A stretch of 64,000 nt of DNA from Streptomyces sp. YIM 121038 (GCF_006088715.1 NZ_CP030771.1:6653501-6717500), one strand, 5' to 3'; shown: positions 27,678 to 37,038, counted from the first letter of the stretch. Notes: a model not told the origin generated them from the letters alone. Translations and numbers: made by a program.

Positions 27678-28382
27678 GTGCGACTGACCCCGACCGAACG
27701 CGACCGGCTGCTGCTCTTCGGCGCGGCCGAGCTGGCCCGGGCCCGCAGGGCACGCGGGCTGCGGCTCAACGTGCCCGAGGCGACCGCGCTCATCGCCGAC
27801 ACCGTGTGCGAGGCGGCGCGCGACGGCGCCCGGCTCGCCGAGGCCGTCGAGCGGGCCAGGGCCGTGCTCGGCCCGGACGACGTGCTCCCGGGCGTCGCGG
27901 ACGTGGTGACCGAGGTGCACGTGGAGGCCGTCTTCGACGACGGCTCCCGGCTCGCCGTGGTGTCCCGGCCGATCGGCGGCGACGACGGCGAGGGCGCGGG
28001 CGAGGGCGAGGGCGACCGGGCGCCGGGGGCCCTCCTTCCCGGGCCCGCGCACGCCGACCCCGCGCCGGTCGTGGAGCTCCGCGTGCGCAACACCGCCACC
28101 GTCCCCGTCTCGGTGACCTCGCACTTCCACTTCTTCGAGGCCAACCCCCGGCTCGACTTCGACCGCGCCGCCGCGTACGGCATGCGGCTCGCCGTGCCCG
28201 CCGGGTCCTCCGTGCGCTTCGGTCCCGGCGAGCGCGTCGAGGTCGGTCTCCTGCCGATCGGCGGCGACCGCGTCGCGATCGGCTTCGCCGGCCTGGTCGA
28301 CGGCGCCCTCGACGCGCCGGGCGCGAAGCGGGAGGCCCTGCGCAGGGCCGCCGCCTGCGGCTACCTGGGGGCGAGGGCATGA
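27678..28382 (+). CDS. ureAB: Urease gamma-beta fusion subunit
   Basis: A 234-residue fusion of UreA (about residues 1-100) and UreB (about 115-234). The gamma part reads LTPTERDRLLLFGAAELA with RLNVPEATALIADTVCEAAR; the beta part has VRNTATVPVSVTSHFHFFEANP and LDFDRAAAYGMRLAVPAGS, with the normal HFHF motif. An acidic Gly/Glu-rich linker (about 102-120) joins them. GTG 27678 is chosen; the upstream frame lacks a start. The stop overlaps the ureC ATG (ATGA). No ureE, F, G or D gene is nearby, unlike complete urease operons. Confidence 0.9.
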   Translation: MRLTPTERDRLLLFGAAELARARRARGLRLNVPEATALIADTVCEAARDGARLAEAVERARAVLGPDDVLPGVADVVTEVHVEAVFDDGSRLAVVSRPIGGDDGEGAGEGEGDRAPGALLPGPAHADPAPVVELRVRNTATVPVSVTSHFHFFEANPRLDFDRAAAYGMRLAVPAGSSVRFGPGERVEVGLLPIGGDRVAIGFAGLVDGALDAPGAKREALRRAAACGYLGARA

Positions 28383-30067
28383 GCGTCGACCCGTACGCGT
28401 ACGCCGCCACGCACGGCCCCCGCGCCGGGGACCGGGTCCGGCTCGGCGACTCCGGCCTGACCGTCCGCGTCGAGTCCGACGCGCAGAAGTACGGCGACGA
28501 GTTCCTCGCCGGATTCGGCAAGACGGCCCGCGACGGACTGCACCTCAAGGCCGCCGCCGTCCGCGACACCTGCGACGTCGTGATCAGCAACGTCCTCGTC
28601 ATCGACGCGGTCCAGGGCATCAGGAAGGTGTCCATCGGCATCCGGGAGGGCCGGATCGCCGCGATCGGCCGGGCCGGGAACCCCGACACCCTCGACGGCG
28701 TGGACGTCGTCGTCGGCACCGGTACGTCCATCGTGTCCGGCGAGGGGCTCATCGCCACCGCCGGGGCCGTGGACACCCACGTCCACCTCCTGTCGCCGCG
28801 CATCATGGAGGCCTCCCTCGCGTCCGGCGTCACCACGGTCATCGGCCAGGAGTTCGGGCCCGTGTGGGGCGTGGGCGTCAACTCGCCCTGGGCGCTGCGG
28901 CACGCCTTCAACGCCTTCGACGCCTGGCCCGTCAACATCGGCTTCCTGGCCCGGGGTTCGTCCTCCGACCCGGCGCCGCTGGTGGAGGCGCTCGCCGAGG
29001 GCGGGGCGTCCGGCTTCAAGGTGCACGAGGACATGGGCGCCCACACCCGCGCCCTCGACACCGCGCTGCGCGTCGCCGAGGAGCACGACGTCCAGGTCGC
29101 CCTGCACAGCGACGGACTGAACGAGTGCCTGTCGGTCGAGGACACCCTCAAGGTCCTCGAGGGGCGCACCATCCACGCCTTCCACATCGAGGGATGCGGC
29201 GGCGGCCACGTACCGAACGTCCTGAAGATGGCGGGCGTGCCGAACGTCATCGGGTCCTCCACCAACCCCACCCTGCCCTTCGGCCGCGACGCCGTGGCCG
29301 AGCACTACGGGATGATCGTCTCCGTCCACGACCTGAAGACGGACCTGCCCGGCGACGCCGCCATGGCCCGCGACCGCATCCGCGCCGGGACCATGGGCGC
29401 GGAGGACGTGCTGCACGACCTCGGCGCCATCGGCATCACCTCGTCCGACGCCCAGGGCATGGGCCGCGCGGGGGAGACCGTGCGCCGCACCTTCGCCATG
29501 GCCGGGAAGATGAAGGCCGAGCTGGGCCCCATGGACGGCGACGGGCCGGGCGACGACAACGCGCGCGTCCTGCGCTACATCGCCAAGCTCACCCTCAACC
29601 CCGCCATCGCGCACGGCCTCGCCCACGAGGTCGGCTCGATCGAGACCGGCAAGCTCGCCGACGTCGTGCTGTGGCGGCCCGAGTTCTTCGGCGCCAAACC
29701 GCAGCTCGTGCTGAAGGCCGGATTCCCCGCCTACGGCGTCGTCGGCGACCCGAACGCGGCGACCGACACCTGCGAACCCCTCGTCCTCGGGCCGCAGTTC
29801 GGGGCGTACGGCGCGACCGCCGCCGACCTCTCCGTCGCCTTCGTCGCGCAGGCCGCCGTGGGCCAGGGCAACGACCTCATGCCCACCCGCCGCCGCCGCG
29901 TCGCCGTGCGCGGCACCCGCGGCATCGGCCCCGCCGACCTGCGCCTGAACTCCCGCACGGGCGCCGTCGACGTGGACCAGCGCACCGGTCTCGTCACCCT
30001 CGACGGCGACCCGCTGCGCTCCGAGCCCGCCGACTCGGTGTCCCTCAACCGCCTGTACTTCCTCTGA
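28379..30067 (+). CDS. ureC: Urease alpha subunit homologue, divergent type
   Basis: A 562-residue UreC homologue. All nickel ligands are present by alignment to Klebsiella UreC from memory: H134 and H136 (DTHVH), the carbamylated K214 and H216 (GFKVHEDMG), H243, H269 and D357 (SSDAQGMGR). The catalytic flap His is kept (H317) but the flap Cys is Val316. The usual GGGTGPATGT segment reads GQEFGPVWGVG, and the first 130 residues diverge strongly. It is coupled to ureAB, and agmatine deiminase follows after 34 bp. It could be a urease matured by accessory proteins elsewhere, or a related amidohydrolase with another substrate. Confidence 0.88.
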   Translation: MSVDPYAYAATHGPRAGDRVRLGDSGLTVRVESDAQKYGDEFLAGFGKTARDGLHLKAAAVRDTCDVVISNVLVIDAVQGIRKVSIGIREGRIAAIGRAGNPDTLDGVDVVVGTGTSIVSGEGLIATAGAVDTHVHLLSPRIMEASLASGVTTVIGQEFGPVWGVGVNSPWALRHAFNAFDAWPVNIGFLARGSSSDPAPLVEALAEGGASGFKVHEDMGAHTRALDTALRVAEEHDVQVALHSDGLNECLSVEDTLKVLEGRTIHAFHIEGCGGGHVPNVLKMAGVPNVIGSSTNPTLPFGRDAVAEHYGMIVSVHDLKTDLPGDAAMARDRIRAGTMGAEDVLHDLGAIGITSSDAQGMGRAGETVRRTFAMAGKMKAELGPMDGDGPGDDNARVLRYIAKLTLNPAIAHGLAHEVGSIETGKLADVVLWRPEFFGAKPQLVLKAGFPAYGVVGDPNAATDTCEPLVLGPQFGAYGATAADLSVAFVAQAAVGQGNDLMPTRRRRVAVRGTRGIGPADLRLNSRTGAVDVDQRTGLVTLDGDPLRSEPADSVSLNRLYFL

Positions 30068-30101
30068 GCCCGAGCCCCACCCACCGCCAAGGACCCCCCC
30101 C

Positions 30102-31127
30102 ATGACGCTGTACATGCCCCCGGAGTGGGCCCCGCACGACCGCACCTGGATGGCCTGGCCCGGGCCCAACACCACCTTCCAGGACCCGGCGGACCTGGAC
30201 GCGGCGCGCCGGGCCTGGGCCGCCGTCGCCCGCGCCGTACGCCGCTTCGAGCCCGTCACCCTGGTGTGCGGCCCCGGCCAGAGCGCGTCCGCCCGTGCGC
30301 TCCTCGGCCCGGACGTGGACCTCGTCGAGCGGGAGCTCGACGACGCCTGGATGCGCGACATCGGCCCCACCTTCGTGCGCGACACCGCCACCGGGGGCCT
30401 CGCCGCCGTCGACTGGGTGTTCAACGGCTGGGGCGCCCAGGAGTGGGCCTCCTGGGAGCACGACGCGAAGATCGCCCGGCACGTCGCGGACCTCGCGGGC
30501 ACCCCGGTGCACGCCTCCCCGCTCGTCAACGAGGGCGGCGGCATCCACGTCGACGGCGAGGGCACCGTCCTGCTCACCGAGACCGTGCAGCTGGGCCCCG
30601 AGCGCAACCCCGGCTGGACCAGGGAGCGGGTCGAGGCCGAGGTCCACGCCCGCCTCGGCACCACCAAGGCCCTCTGGCTGCCGCGCGGTCTCACCGCCGA
30701 CTACCCCGGCCACGGCTTCGGCACCCTCGGCCACGTCGACATCGTGGCCGCCTTCGCCGCGCCCGGCGTCGTCCTCGTGCACAGCCAGCGGGACCCGGCC
30801 CACCCCGACTTCGAGGTCAGCAAGGAGGTCGCGGGCCTGCTGCGCGGGCGGACCGACGCCCGCGGCCGCGCCCTGGAGGTCGTCGAGGTGCCCGCGCCCA
30901 CCGTCCTCGCCGACGACGAGGGCTGGGTCGACTACTCGTATATCAACCACTACCTGTGCAACGACGGCGTCGTCCTGTGCGGCTTCGACGATCCGCGCGA
31001 CGAGCTCGCCGCGGGCATCTTCCGCCGTCTCTTCCCGCGCCGCACGGTCACCCTCGTCGACGCCCGTACGATCTTTGCCGGAGGCGGCGGCATTCACTGC
31101 GTCACCCAGCAGCAGCCAAGGATCTAG
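30102..31127 (+). CDS. aguA: Agmatine deiminase
   Basis: Hydrolyses agmatine to N-carbamoylputrescine and ammonia. The 341-residue protein has the pentein-fold signatures MPPEWAPHDRTWMAWPG at the start, ELDDAWMRDIGPTFVRD, the His in GHVDIVAAFA, and the catalytic Cys in GGGGIHCVTQQQP at the C-terminus. ATG 30102 lies 34 bp after ureC. With the urease and permease upstream and a TetR gene 15 bp downstream, it suggests a nitrogen-salvage operon for guanidino or urea compounds. Confidence 0.93.
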   Translation: MTLYMPPEWAPHDRTWMAWPGPNTTFQDPADLDAARRAWAAVARAVRRFEPVTLVCGPGQSASARALLGPDVDLVERELDDAWMRDIGPTFVRDTATGGLAAVDWVFNGWGAQEWASWEHDAKIARHVADLAGTPVHASPLVNEGGGIHVDGEGTVLLTETVQLGPERNPGWTRERVEAEVHARLGTTKALWLPRGLTADYPGHGFGTLGHVDIVAAFAAPGVVLVHSQRDPAHPDFEVSKEVAGLLRGRTDARGRALEVVEVPAPTVLADDEGWVDYSYINHYLCNDGVVLCGFDDPRDELAAGIFRRLFPRRTVTLVDARTIFAGGGGIHCVTQQQPRI

Positions 31128-31142
31128 CGGCAGGAGCACCAC

Positions 31143-31772
31143 GTGGCCGAAGCGAGCCCCTCGCGCAGCGCGCGCAGGAACGCGCCCCCGCGCGAGGACG
31201 TCCTCGCCGCGGCCATGGAGATGATCGCCGAGCGCGGCCTGGAGAAGCTCACCATGGCCGCGCTCGGCCGCGAGGTCGGCATGAGCAGCGGCCACCTCCT
31301 CTACTACTTCGGCTCCAAGGACGAACTGCTGCTCCGCACCCTGGAGTGGAGCGAGGGACGGCTCGGCGCCCGGCGCCGGCAGCTACTCGCCCAGGACACC
31401 CCGGCCCGCGCGCGCCTGGACGCCTACGTCGACCTGTACGTGCCCCAGGGCCACCGCGATCCGCACTGGACGCTCTGGCTGGAGGTGTGGAACCGCTCGC
31501 TCAACGCCGACGCGGGCGGCCGCGACCGGCAGGCAGCCATCGAGGGCGCCTGGCACCGCGACCTGGTGGCGCTGCTCGCCGAGGGCGTCTCGCACGGCGA
31601 GTTCCGCGCCGTCGACCCCGACCGGGTCGCGACCCGGCTGCGGGCGCTCCTCGACGGTCTGAGCATCCATCTGGCGATCGGCCTGCGCGGCACGGACCGT
31701 CCTCAAGTCCTCGACCACGCGCGGGAGTTCACCGACCAGACGCTGGGTACGGGGCCGGTCGCGGACGCTTGA
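31143..31772 (+). CDS. TetR-family regulator in the urease-agmatinase operon
   Basis: A 209-residue TetR-type regulator starting at GTG 31143 after GCAGGAG. HTH: VLAAAMEMIAERGLEKLTMA, then ALGREVGMSSGHLLYYFGSK. The C-terminal domain resembles the BetI-type group. It lies 15 bp after aguA and is presumably co-transcribed. A likely job is control of its own operon and of the divergent permease, in which case the twin GAGTGGCGTTCAA sites are candidate targets; that link is inference. Confidence 0.88.
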   Translation: MAEASPSRSARRNAPPREDVLAAAMEMIAERGLEKLTMAALGREVGMSSGHLLYYFGSKDELLLRTLEWSEGRLGARRRQLLAQDTPARARLDAYVDLYVPQGHRDPHWTLWLEVWNRSLNADAGGRDRQAAIEGAWHRDLVALLAEGVSHGEFRAVDPDRVATRLRALLDGLSIHLAIGLRGTDRPQVLDHAREFTDQTLGTGPVADA

Positions 31773-31888
31773 CGCCCCGTCCAGGTTGTACGCGTTACGG
31801 CTGATTGACCCCCGCGCCCGGCGTGCGCTTGCATCCCCGATGGGCCCTTGGCACCGGGCCGGGGGCCCCTGCCTTCCGGGGGGAACGC

Positions 31889-33157
31889 ATGGCCACAGAC
31901 CAGCGGAAGAAGAGACGCGGCGCGGCCGGACGCGCGGCGGGCGGGAGCGCCCTCGCCCTGCTGCTCGCGGCCGCGGCCCTGCCCGCGGCCGTCGCCGCAC
32001 CGGCGCCGCGGGCACCGGCGGGGGCCGCCGGGAGCACGCGGCTGATCAGCGTCGCCGTCGACGGCGGCGCGGCCAACGGCCCCTCCGGCAACCCGGTCGT
32101 GAGCGCCGACGGCCGCGTCGTCGCCTTCACCTCGCGGGCGAGCGACCTCGTGCGGGACGACACCAACGACCGGGCCGACCTGTTCGTCCGCGACCTGCGC
32201 CGCGGCAGGACCCAGCGCGTCGTGGACCCCCTCGGCGAACCCTCCTCACCCGCCCTCAGCGCGACCGGCCGCTACCTCGCCTACACCGCGCAGGACGGCG
32301 ACACGACCGCCGTGGTGGTCCGTGACCTGCGTACGGGCGCGACCGAGCGCGCCGACGTCGACCTCCCGATGCCCTTCGAGAGCGGCTACGAGCCCGCGCT
32401 CTCCGCCGACGGCCGCACCGTCGCCTTCACCGTCGACGACAGCGACTTCACCACCACCGGGGCCCAGGCCGTCTACGTGCGCGACCTGCGCGCCCGGCGC
32501 ACCGAGCGGGTCAGCTTCCCCGTCGACGGCGACGAGGACTTCCGCGGCTTCCGCGCCCCGACGATCAGCGCCGACGGCCGGAGGGTGGCCTACCAGGCCG
32601 TGCGCGGCACCCCGCCGCGCGGCGACTGGTCCGACGTCTACGTCCACGACCGCGACACCGGCGGCGAGACCCAGGCCGACACCACTCCCGACGGCAGCCC
32701 CGCGGACGGCGCCGCCACCGGCCCGCTGCTCAGCGCGGACGGCACCACGCTCGCCTTCACCTCCGGCGCCTCCAACCTCGTCCCGGGCCCGGACCCCAAC
32801 GACAGCGTCAACCCGTTCGTCCGCGACCTGCGCACCGGCAAGGTCACCCGCGTCGACGCGGTCCTGCCCGGGCCCGAGGGCGTGCTGTCCGTCGACGCGG
32901 TCTCCGCCCACGGCTCGAAGCTGCTGCTCGACACCTGGCCGGTCCACACCGTCGACGACGCCGAGTACGTGCGCGACCTGCGCACGGGCGCCAACACCCT
33001 GGTGTCGCCCGACAAGGACGGCAGGCCCGCCAACGCCGTGGACGCCCGCATGGACGCCCGCGCGCGGACCGTGGTCTTCACCGGCTTCGACGACGAGGCC
33101 TTCGTGCCGGGCGACACCAACGGCGTCCCGGACGTGTTCGTCCGCACCCCGCGCTAA
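31889..33157 (+). CDS. Secreted TolB-like beta-propeller protein, array member 1
   Basis: A 422-residue protein with a Sec signal (basic MATDQRKKRRG, hydrophobic core ALALLLAAAALPAAVA, cleavage near A-P). The mature part consists of about seven PD40/TolB-type blades, each with an S-A-D-G-R-x-V-A-F-T-like turn. DDTNDRADLFVRDLRRG follows the first blade and GDTNGVPDVFVRTPR ends the protein. ATG 31889 follows GGGGGGAA. No catalytic motif was seen. First of four tandem paralogues. TolB-like propellers usually bind proteins or polymers; the target is unknown. Confidence 0.8.
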   Translation: MATDQRKKRRGAAGRAAGGSALALLLAAAALPAAVAAPAPRAPAGAAGSTRLISVAVDGGAANGPSGNPVVSADGRVVAFTSRASDLVRDDTNDRADLFVRDLRRGRTQRVVDPLGEPSSPALSATGRYLAYTAQDGDTTAVVVRDLRTGATERADVDLPMPFESGYEPALSADGRTVAFTVDDSDFTTTGAQAVYVRDLRARRTERVSFPVDGDEDFRGFRAPTISADGRRVAYQAVRGTPPRGDWSDVYVHDRDTGGETQADTTPDGSPADGAATGPLLSADGTTLAFTSGASNLVPGPDPNDSVNPFVRDLRTGKVTRVDAVLPGPEGVLSVDAVSAHGSKLLLDTWPVHTVDDAEYVRDLRTGANTLVSPDKDGRPANAVDARMDARARTVVFTGFDDEAFVPGDTNGVPDVFVRTPR

Positions 33158-33202
33158 GCGCTTCGCTGGAATTGCCGCGATGGGCCGTCGATCGCCTGCG
33201 GA

Positions 33203-33246
33203 CCGTCGTGGCTGGTCGCGCAGTTCCCCGCGCCCCTTCGGGGCGC
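33203..33246. repeat. Second dispersed intergenic element with hairpin
   Basis: GTCGCGCAGTTCCCCGCG followed by GCGCCCC-TTC-GGGGCGC (33230-33246), a 7-bp stem. From general knowledge this word and hairpin are abundant between Streptomyces genes. It lies between array members 1 and 2 and may act as a terminator. Confidence 0.55.
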
Positions 33247-33272
33247 TGCCACACGACCGCTCAGGAGAACCG

Positions 33273-34352
33273 GTGAGACACCGCCCCACGACAGCCCTGC
33301 TGAGCGCGGCCCTCGTTGCCGTGCTCGGCGCGACCCCCGCTGACGCCGCCCCGCGGGCACCCCGCACCGAACGCGTCAGCACCGCGGGCGACGGCGGCCA
33401 GCTCGACGGGCCCTCCGGCGACGCCGCGCTCAGCGGCGACGGCCGCCGCGTCGCGTTCGTGACGCGGGCGCCGGGCCTCGGCTGCGCCCGGTACCTGCCC
33501 TGCCTGAAGGTCAAGGACCTGGCCACCGGCGCCCTGACCGGCATCGACCTCGGCGGCGGCCACCTCTACAGCTCGCCCCTGCTCAGCGCCGACGGCACCC
33601 GCGTCGCCTTCACGGCGGGCACGCGGTTCACGGCGCCCTACCTCCACGACACCGCCACCGGCACCACGAGGCGCCTGTGGCCCGAGAACCCGCCCGGCTC
33701 CAACGAACTGGGCGCCGTGCGGTCGCTGAGCCCCGACGGCACGCACGTCGCGTACACCATCGGCAACCGCCACGGCACCCAGGGCTCCCGGCTCCTGTAC
33801 GTCCGCTCCACCGCCACCGGCGCCGACGAGCTGATCTCGCCCGCGGAGGAGGGCTGGAAGGGCGCGGCGTCCGTGAACGGCGACGGCACCCGCGTCGCCT
33901 ACCAGGTCGGCGGCTACAGCGAGGGCCCCGAGGACACGGCGGACGTGTTCCTCAAGACGCGCGGCACGGGCGAGCGCGTCCAGCTCGACACCGGCCTCGG
34001 CACGGCCGAACTGGTCCGGATCAGCGCCGACGGCCACCGGGTCCTCTTCAACGCCCGGGGCGGTCTCTACGTCCACGACGCGCGCACCGGCACCACCGCG
34101 CGCGTCGCCGAGGGCCGCGCCAGGTCGGCCACCGCGTGCGCCCGGCACGTCGTGCTCTCCCGGGCCGACGGCCTGCACCTGCTCGACCCGCGCACCGGCC
34201 GCGACACGGCCGTCGGCCCGCCCGACGCCCAGGCGGGCGGCGGCGCGGTGGCAGCCGGGGGCCGCGCGGTCACGTTCGGTTCGGCCGCGCCCGACCTCGT
34301 CCCCGGCGACACCAACGGCGAGGCCGACGTCTTCGTACGCCACACCCGATGA
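33273..34352 (+). CDS. Secreted TolB-like beta-propeller protein, array member 2
   Basis: A 359-residue paralogue of the preceding gene. GTG 33273 (MRHRPTTALLSAALVAVLG) has AGGAG upstream and gives a short Sec signal ending TPADA. Blade turns such as LSGDGRRVAFVT, LSADGTRVAFTA and SPDGTHVAYTIG are regular. A Cys pair in GCARYLPCLKVKDL, matched in member 3, could form a disulphide outside the cell. The end reads LVPGDTNGEADVFVRHTR. It lies 115 bp after member 1; member 3 starts 27 bp later, so 2 and 3 are probably co-transcribed. Confidence 0.8.
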   Translation: MRHRPTTALLSAALVAVLGATPADAAPRAPRTERVSTAGDGGQLDGPSGDAALSGDGRRVAFVTRAPGLGCARYLPCLKVKDLATGALTGIDLGGGHLYSSPLLSADGTRVAFTAGTRFTAPYLHDTATGTTRRLWPENPPGSNELGAVRSLSPDGTHVAYTIGNRHGTQGSRLLYVRSTATGADELISPAEEGWKGAASVNGDGTRVAYQVGGYSEGPEDTADVFLKTRGTGERVQLDTGLGTAELVRISADGHRVLFNARGGLYVHDARTGTTARVAEGRARSATACARHVVLSRADGLHLLDPRTGRDTAVGPPDAQAGGGAVAAGGRAVTFGSAAPDLVPGDTNGEADVFVRHTR

Positions 34353-34378
34353 CCCGACCGACCCGAGGGGAACGCCCC

Positions 34379-35473
34379 ATGCGCGGACGCACCACACGCG
34401 GCCTGGCGGCGGCGGCACTCGCCGCCGCGCTCGGCACGACGACACCGTCGGCAGCGGCGGCCGACGCGCGGCCGGGCGGGCCGCTCACCGAACGCGTGAG
34501 CACGGCGAGCGACGGGGCGCAGCTGGAGCGGGCGTCGCAGCACGCGGCCATCAGCGACGACGGACGGTACGTGGCGTTCGCCACGAAGACGTCGGTGCCC
34601 GAGGGCTTCCCGGGCTGCGAGCAGCAGACGTACGTGTGCCTCGCCGTGAAGGACCGGGACACCGGCAGGCTCACCCGGATCGTGCACGGCGGCGGATTCG
34701 ACTGGGGCCCGCCCGTGCTCAGCGGCGACGGCCGCTACGTCGGCTACACCGAGGGCACCAAGGGCCCGTCGGCCCGCGTCGACGACCTGGCGACGGGCCG
34801 GAGCACCCCCGTGGCCTCGGCCGCCCGGATCCAGGACATCACGCCCGACGGCCGGTACGTCCTCTACACCTCCGGCGACGACCGCTTCGTCACCGACCGG
34901 TACGTCTCCGTTCGGGACATGGCCACCGGCACCGCGGAACGGGTCGAGGGCGACGCGACCACCACCCGCTTCGGCGCCGCCTCGCTCAGCGCGGACGGCA
35001 GGTTCGTGGCCTACCAGAAGAAGGGCTCCGGGCCCGAGGGCGACGACGTCCTCGTCGAGGACCGCGCCACCGGCACCACCGTGCGGGCCGACGAGGGACT
35101 CGGGGACAGCGACGGGCAGTTCGTCCGGATCAGCGGGGACGGCCGCCGCGTCCTGTTCGCCGCCGCGGGCAGGACGTACGCGTACGACGTGCGCGGGGGC
35201 ACGGCCCGGCAGGTCGCCGACACGCCCGCGCGGTCCGCCGACCGGGACGCCCGGTTCGCCGTCCTGCCCCAGGAGGGCACCGGCGGCGAGCGGCTCGTCC
35301 TGCTGGACGTCCGCACGGGCCGCCGCACGGCGCTCGCTCCCGGCGAGACCCGCGCCGGGGCGGTCACCGTGACCTCCGGCGGCCGCGCGGCCGTCTTCAC
35401 GTCGACGGCCTCCGACCTGGTGCCGGGCGACACCAACGGCACGTCCGACGTGTTCGTGCGCCGCCTCCGCTGA
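34379..35473 (+). CDS. Secreted TolB-like beta-propeller protein, array member 3
   Basis: A 364-residue paralogue most like member 2. ATG 34379 (MRGRTTRGLAAAALAAALG) follows CGAGGGG; a Sec signal ends near SAAAADA. It shares with member 2 the opening LTERVSTASDGAQLE and a Cys pair (GCEQQTYVCLAVKDR). Blades carry SDDGRYVAFAT, LSGDGRYVGYTE and LSADGRFVAYQ. The C-terminus is LVPGDTNGTSDVFVRRLR. The upstream open frame is a shadow of member 2. Function unknown; probable extracellular binding protein. Confidence 0.8.
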   Translation: MRGRTTRGLAAAALAAALGTTTPSAAAADARPGGPLTERVSTASDGAQLERASQHAAISDDGRYVAFATKTSVPEGFPGCEQQTYVCLAVKDRDTGRLTRIVHGGGFDWGPPVLSGDGRYVGYTEGTKGPSARVDDLATGRSTPVASAARIQDITPDGRYVLYTSGDDRFVTDRYVSVRDMATGTAERVEGDATTTRFGAASLSADGRFVAYQKKGSGPEGDDVLVEDRATGTTVRADEGLGDSDGQFVRISGDGRRVLFAAAGRTYAYDVRGGTARQVADTPARSADRDARFAVLPQEGTGGERLVLLDVRTGRRTALAPGETRAGAVTVTSGGRAAVFTSTASDLVPGDTNGTSDVFVRRLR

Positions 35474-35653
35474 CGTCCGATCCGGTGAGGGGGACGTGAA
35501 CGGCGTGTCGGACGTGCCCCCGCGCGCCCCCGGGGCGAACAGTCGTGTCGGCAACCATCCGTGCCCGTACGGCAGTCCTTACCGACGCCGGCGCCGCATC
35601 CGACTGCACGGTGCGCCGGATCCGCACCACTCACCACACGGGGGAACCGAACC

Positions 35654-36907
35654 ATGCGCCACAGCACCCAGCGCGCCGCCCTGGCCGCCGCGGCCGTCGT
35701 CGCGGCGGTCACGGCGACCGCCCTGCCCGCGGCCTCCGCGGCGCCCGCCGCGCCCCGCACGGCCGGCGTGAGCGTCACGCCCGGCGGCACGGCGGGCAAC
35801 GCGGCCGCCTCGACCGCGGTGATCAGCCGCGACGGCAAGGTCGTCGCCTTCGACTCGGAGGCGAGCGACCTGGTGGCCGGTGACACCAACGGCCGCTCCG
35901 ACGTGTTCGTCCGCACCCTGGCCACCGGACGCACGGAGCGCGTCGCCCTCCCGGGCCGCCAGCTCCGCAGCCCCTCGCTCAGCGGCGACGGCCGCTACGT
36001 CGCCGTCATCACCGCCCCGGCCGACGACTACGGCGCGTCCGACGTCCGCCTGTACGACCGCAGGACGAAGAAGTTCCAGCGCCTCGACGTGGAGCTGCCG
36101 GACGGCTTCGACGGCAGGGGCGCGGGCACCGTCGCCCTCACCCCGAACGCCCGCTACGCCGTCTTCGACACCCGCAAGCGCGAGGGCTCCGACGGCCAGG
36201 TCGTGTTCCTGCGCGACCGCGAGAAGAAGACCACGGAGCGCATCAGCCACCCCAACCCCGGCTGGGAGCCGCGCTCCGCGCACACCCCGACGGTCAGCGA
36301 CGACGGCCGCGAGGTCGTCTACGCGCACAACTACACCAACGGCCCGCGGGGCGACGACTGGAGCGACGTCTGGCTGCGCGACCGCACCACCGGGCGCCTG
36401 ACGCAGATCGACCGCTCCCACGACGGCTCCACGACCGAGAAGGAGTCCCTCGAACCGTCCCTCAGCGGCGACGGCCGCACGGTCGTCTTCGAGTCCCGCG
36501 ACACCCACCTCGTGCCGCACGACGACGACAAGGCCTGGAACGTCTTCGTCCACGACCTCGCCACCGGCAAGAACCGGCGTGTCCACGGCACCCAGGGCGG
36601 CCCCGGCGCGGCCTACACCCGCGCCCCCGCCATCAGCGCCGACGGCCGCCGCCTCACCTATATGACGGAGGTGCGGGAGCCCGGCAGCCAGTACGGCACC
36701 GAACAGCCCGTCTACGTACGGGACCTGAAGACCGGCAGGACCGCCCTCGTCACCCCCGACGCCACCGGCGGCACCGCCTCGGCCAAGGCGGTCCCGGGCG
36801 CGATCTCGGCGAACGGCAAGCGCGTCGCGTTCCTGTCGGCGGACGCGGGCCTGCTGCCGGGCGACACGAACGACGGCTACGACGCGTTCGTGCGCTACCT
36901 CGGCTGA
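35654..36907 (+). CDS. Secreted TolB-like beta-propeller protein, array member 4
   Basis: A 417-residue paralogue most like member 1: signal peptide MRHSTQRAALAAAAVVAAVTA ending PAASA, then an early DTNGRSDVFVRTLATGRTER segment, blades with SRDGKVVAFDS, LSGDGRYVAVIT, VSDDGREVVYAHN, LSGDGRTVVFES and ISADGRRLTYMT, and a C-terminus LLPGDTNDGYDAFVRYLG. ATG 35654 is preceded by GGGGGAACCGAACC. A 180-bp gap from member 3 may hold a separate promoter. No enzymatic motif was seen. Confidence 0.8.
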   Translation: MRHSTQRAALAAAAVVAAVTATALPAASAAPAAPRTAGVSVTPGGTAGNAAASTAVISRDGKVVAFDSEASDLVAGDTNGRSDVFVRTLATGRTERVALPGRQLRSPSLSGDGRYVAVITAPADDYGASDVRLYDRRTKKFQRLDVELPDGFDGRGAGTVALTPNARYAVFDTRKREGSDGQVVFLRDREKKTTERISHPNPGWEPRSAHTPTVSDDGREVVYAHNYTNGPRGDDWSDVWLRDRTTGRLTQIDRSHDGSTTEKESLEPSLSGDGRTVVFESRDTHLVPHDDDKAWNVFVHDLATGKNRRVHGTQGGPGAAYTRAPAISADGRRLTYMTEVREPGSQYGTEQPVYVRDLKTGRTALVTPDATGGTASAKAVPGAISANGKRVAFLSADAGLLPGDTNDGYDAFVRYLG

Positions 36908-36987
36908 CGGCGGCGCCGCGCCTGCACGGTCGCCCGCATGGTGAGACGACCGTTCAGGCGCGGCTCGGGGTGTGGCAGGCTGCCCCC

Positions 36988-37035
36988 ATGCTTACCGCCG
37001 TGATTATGGGCAGCAGGCGCGCCGGTCCGCAGTGA
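36988..37035 (+). CDS. Candidate leader peptide of cimA
   Basis: A 15-codon frame, MLTAVIMGSRRAGPQ, lies about 180 bp before cimA and just upstream of two hairpins, the second followed by a T-rich run. The peptide has Leu, Val and Ile codons in its first half. It is too short for codon statistics, and no strong ribosome site is visible. Its position is the argument for a translated attenuation leader. Confidence 0.4.
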   Translation: MLTAVIMGSRRAGPQ

Positions 37036-37038
37036 CCG

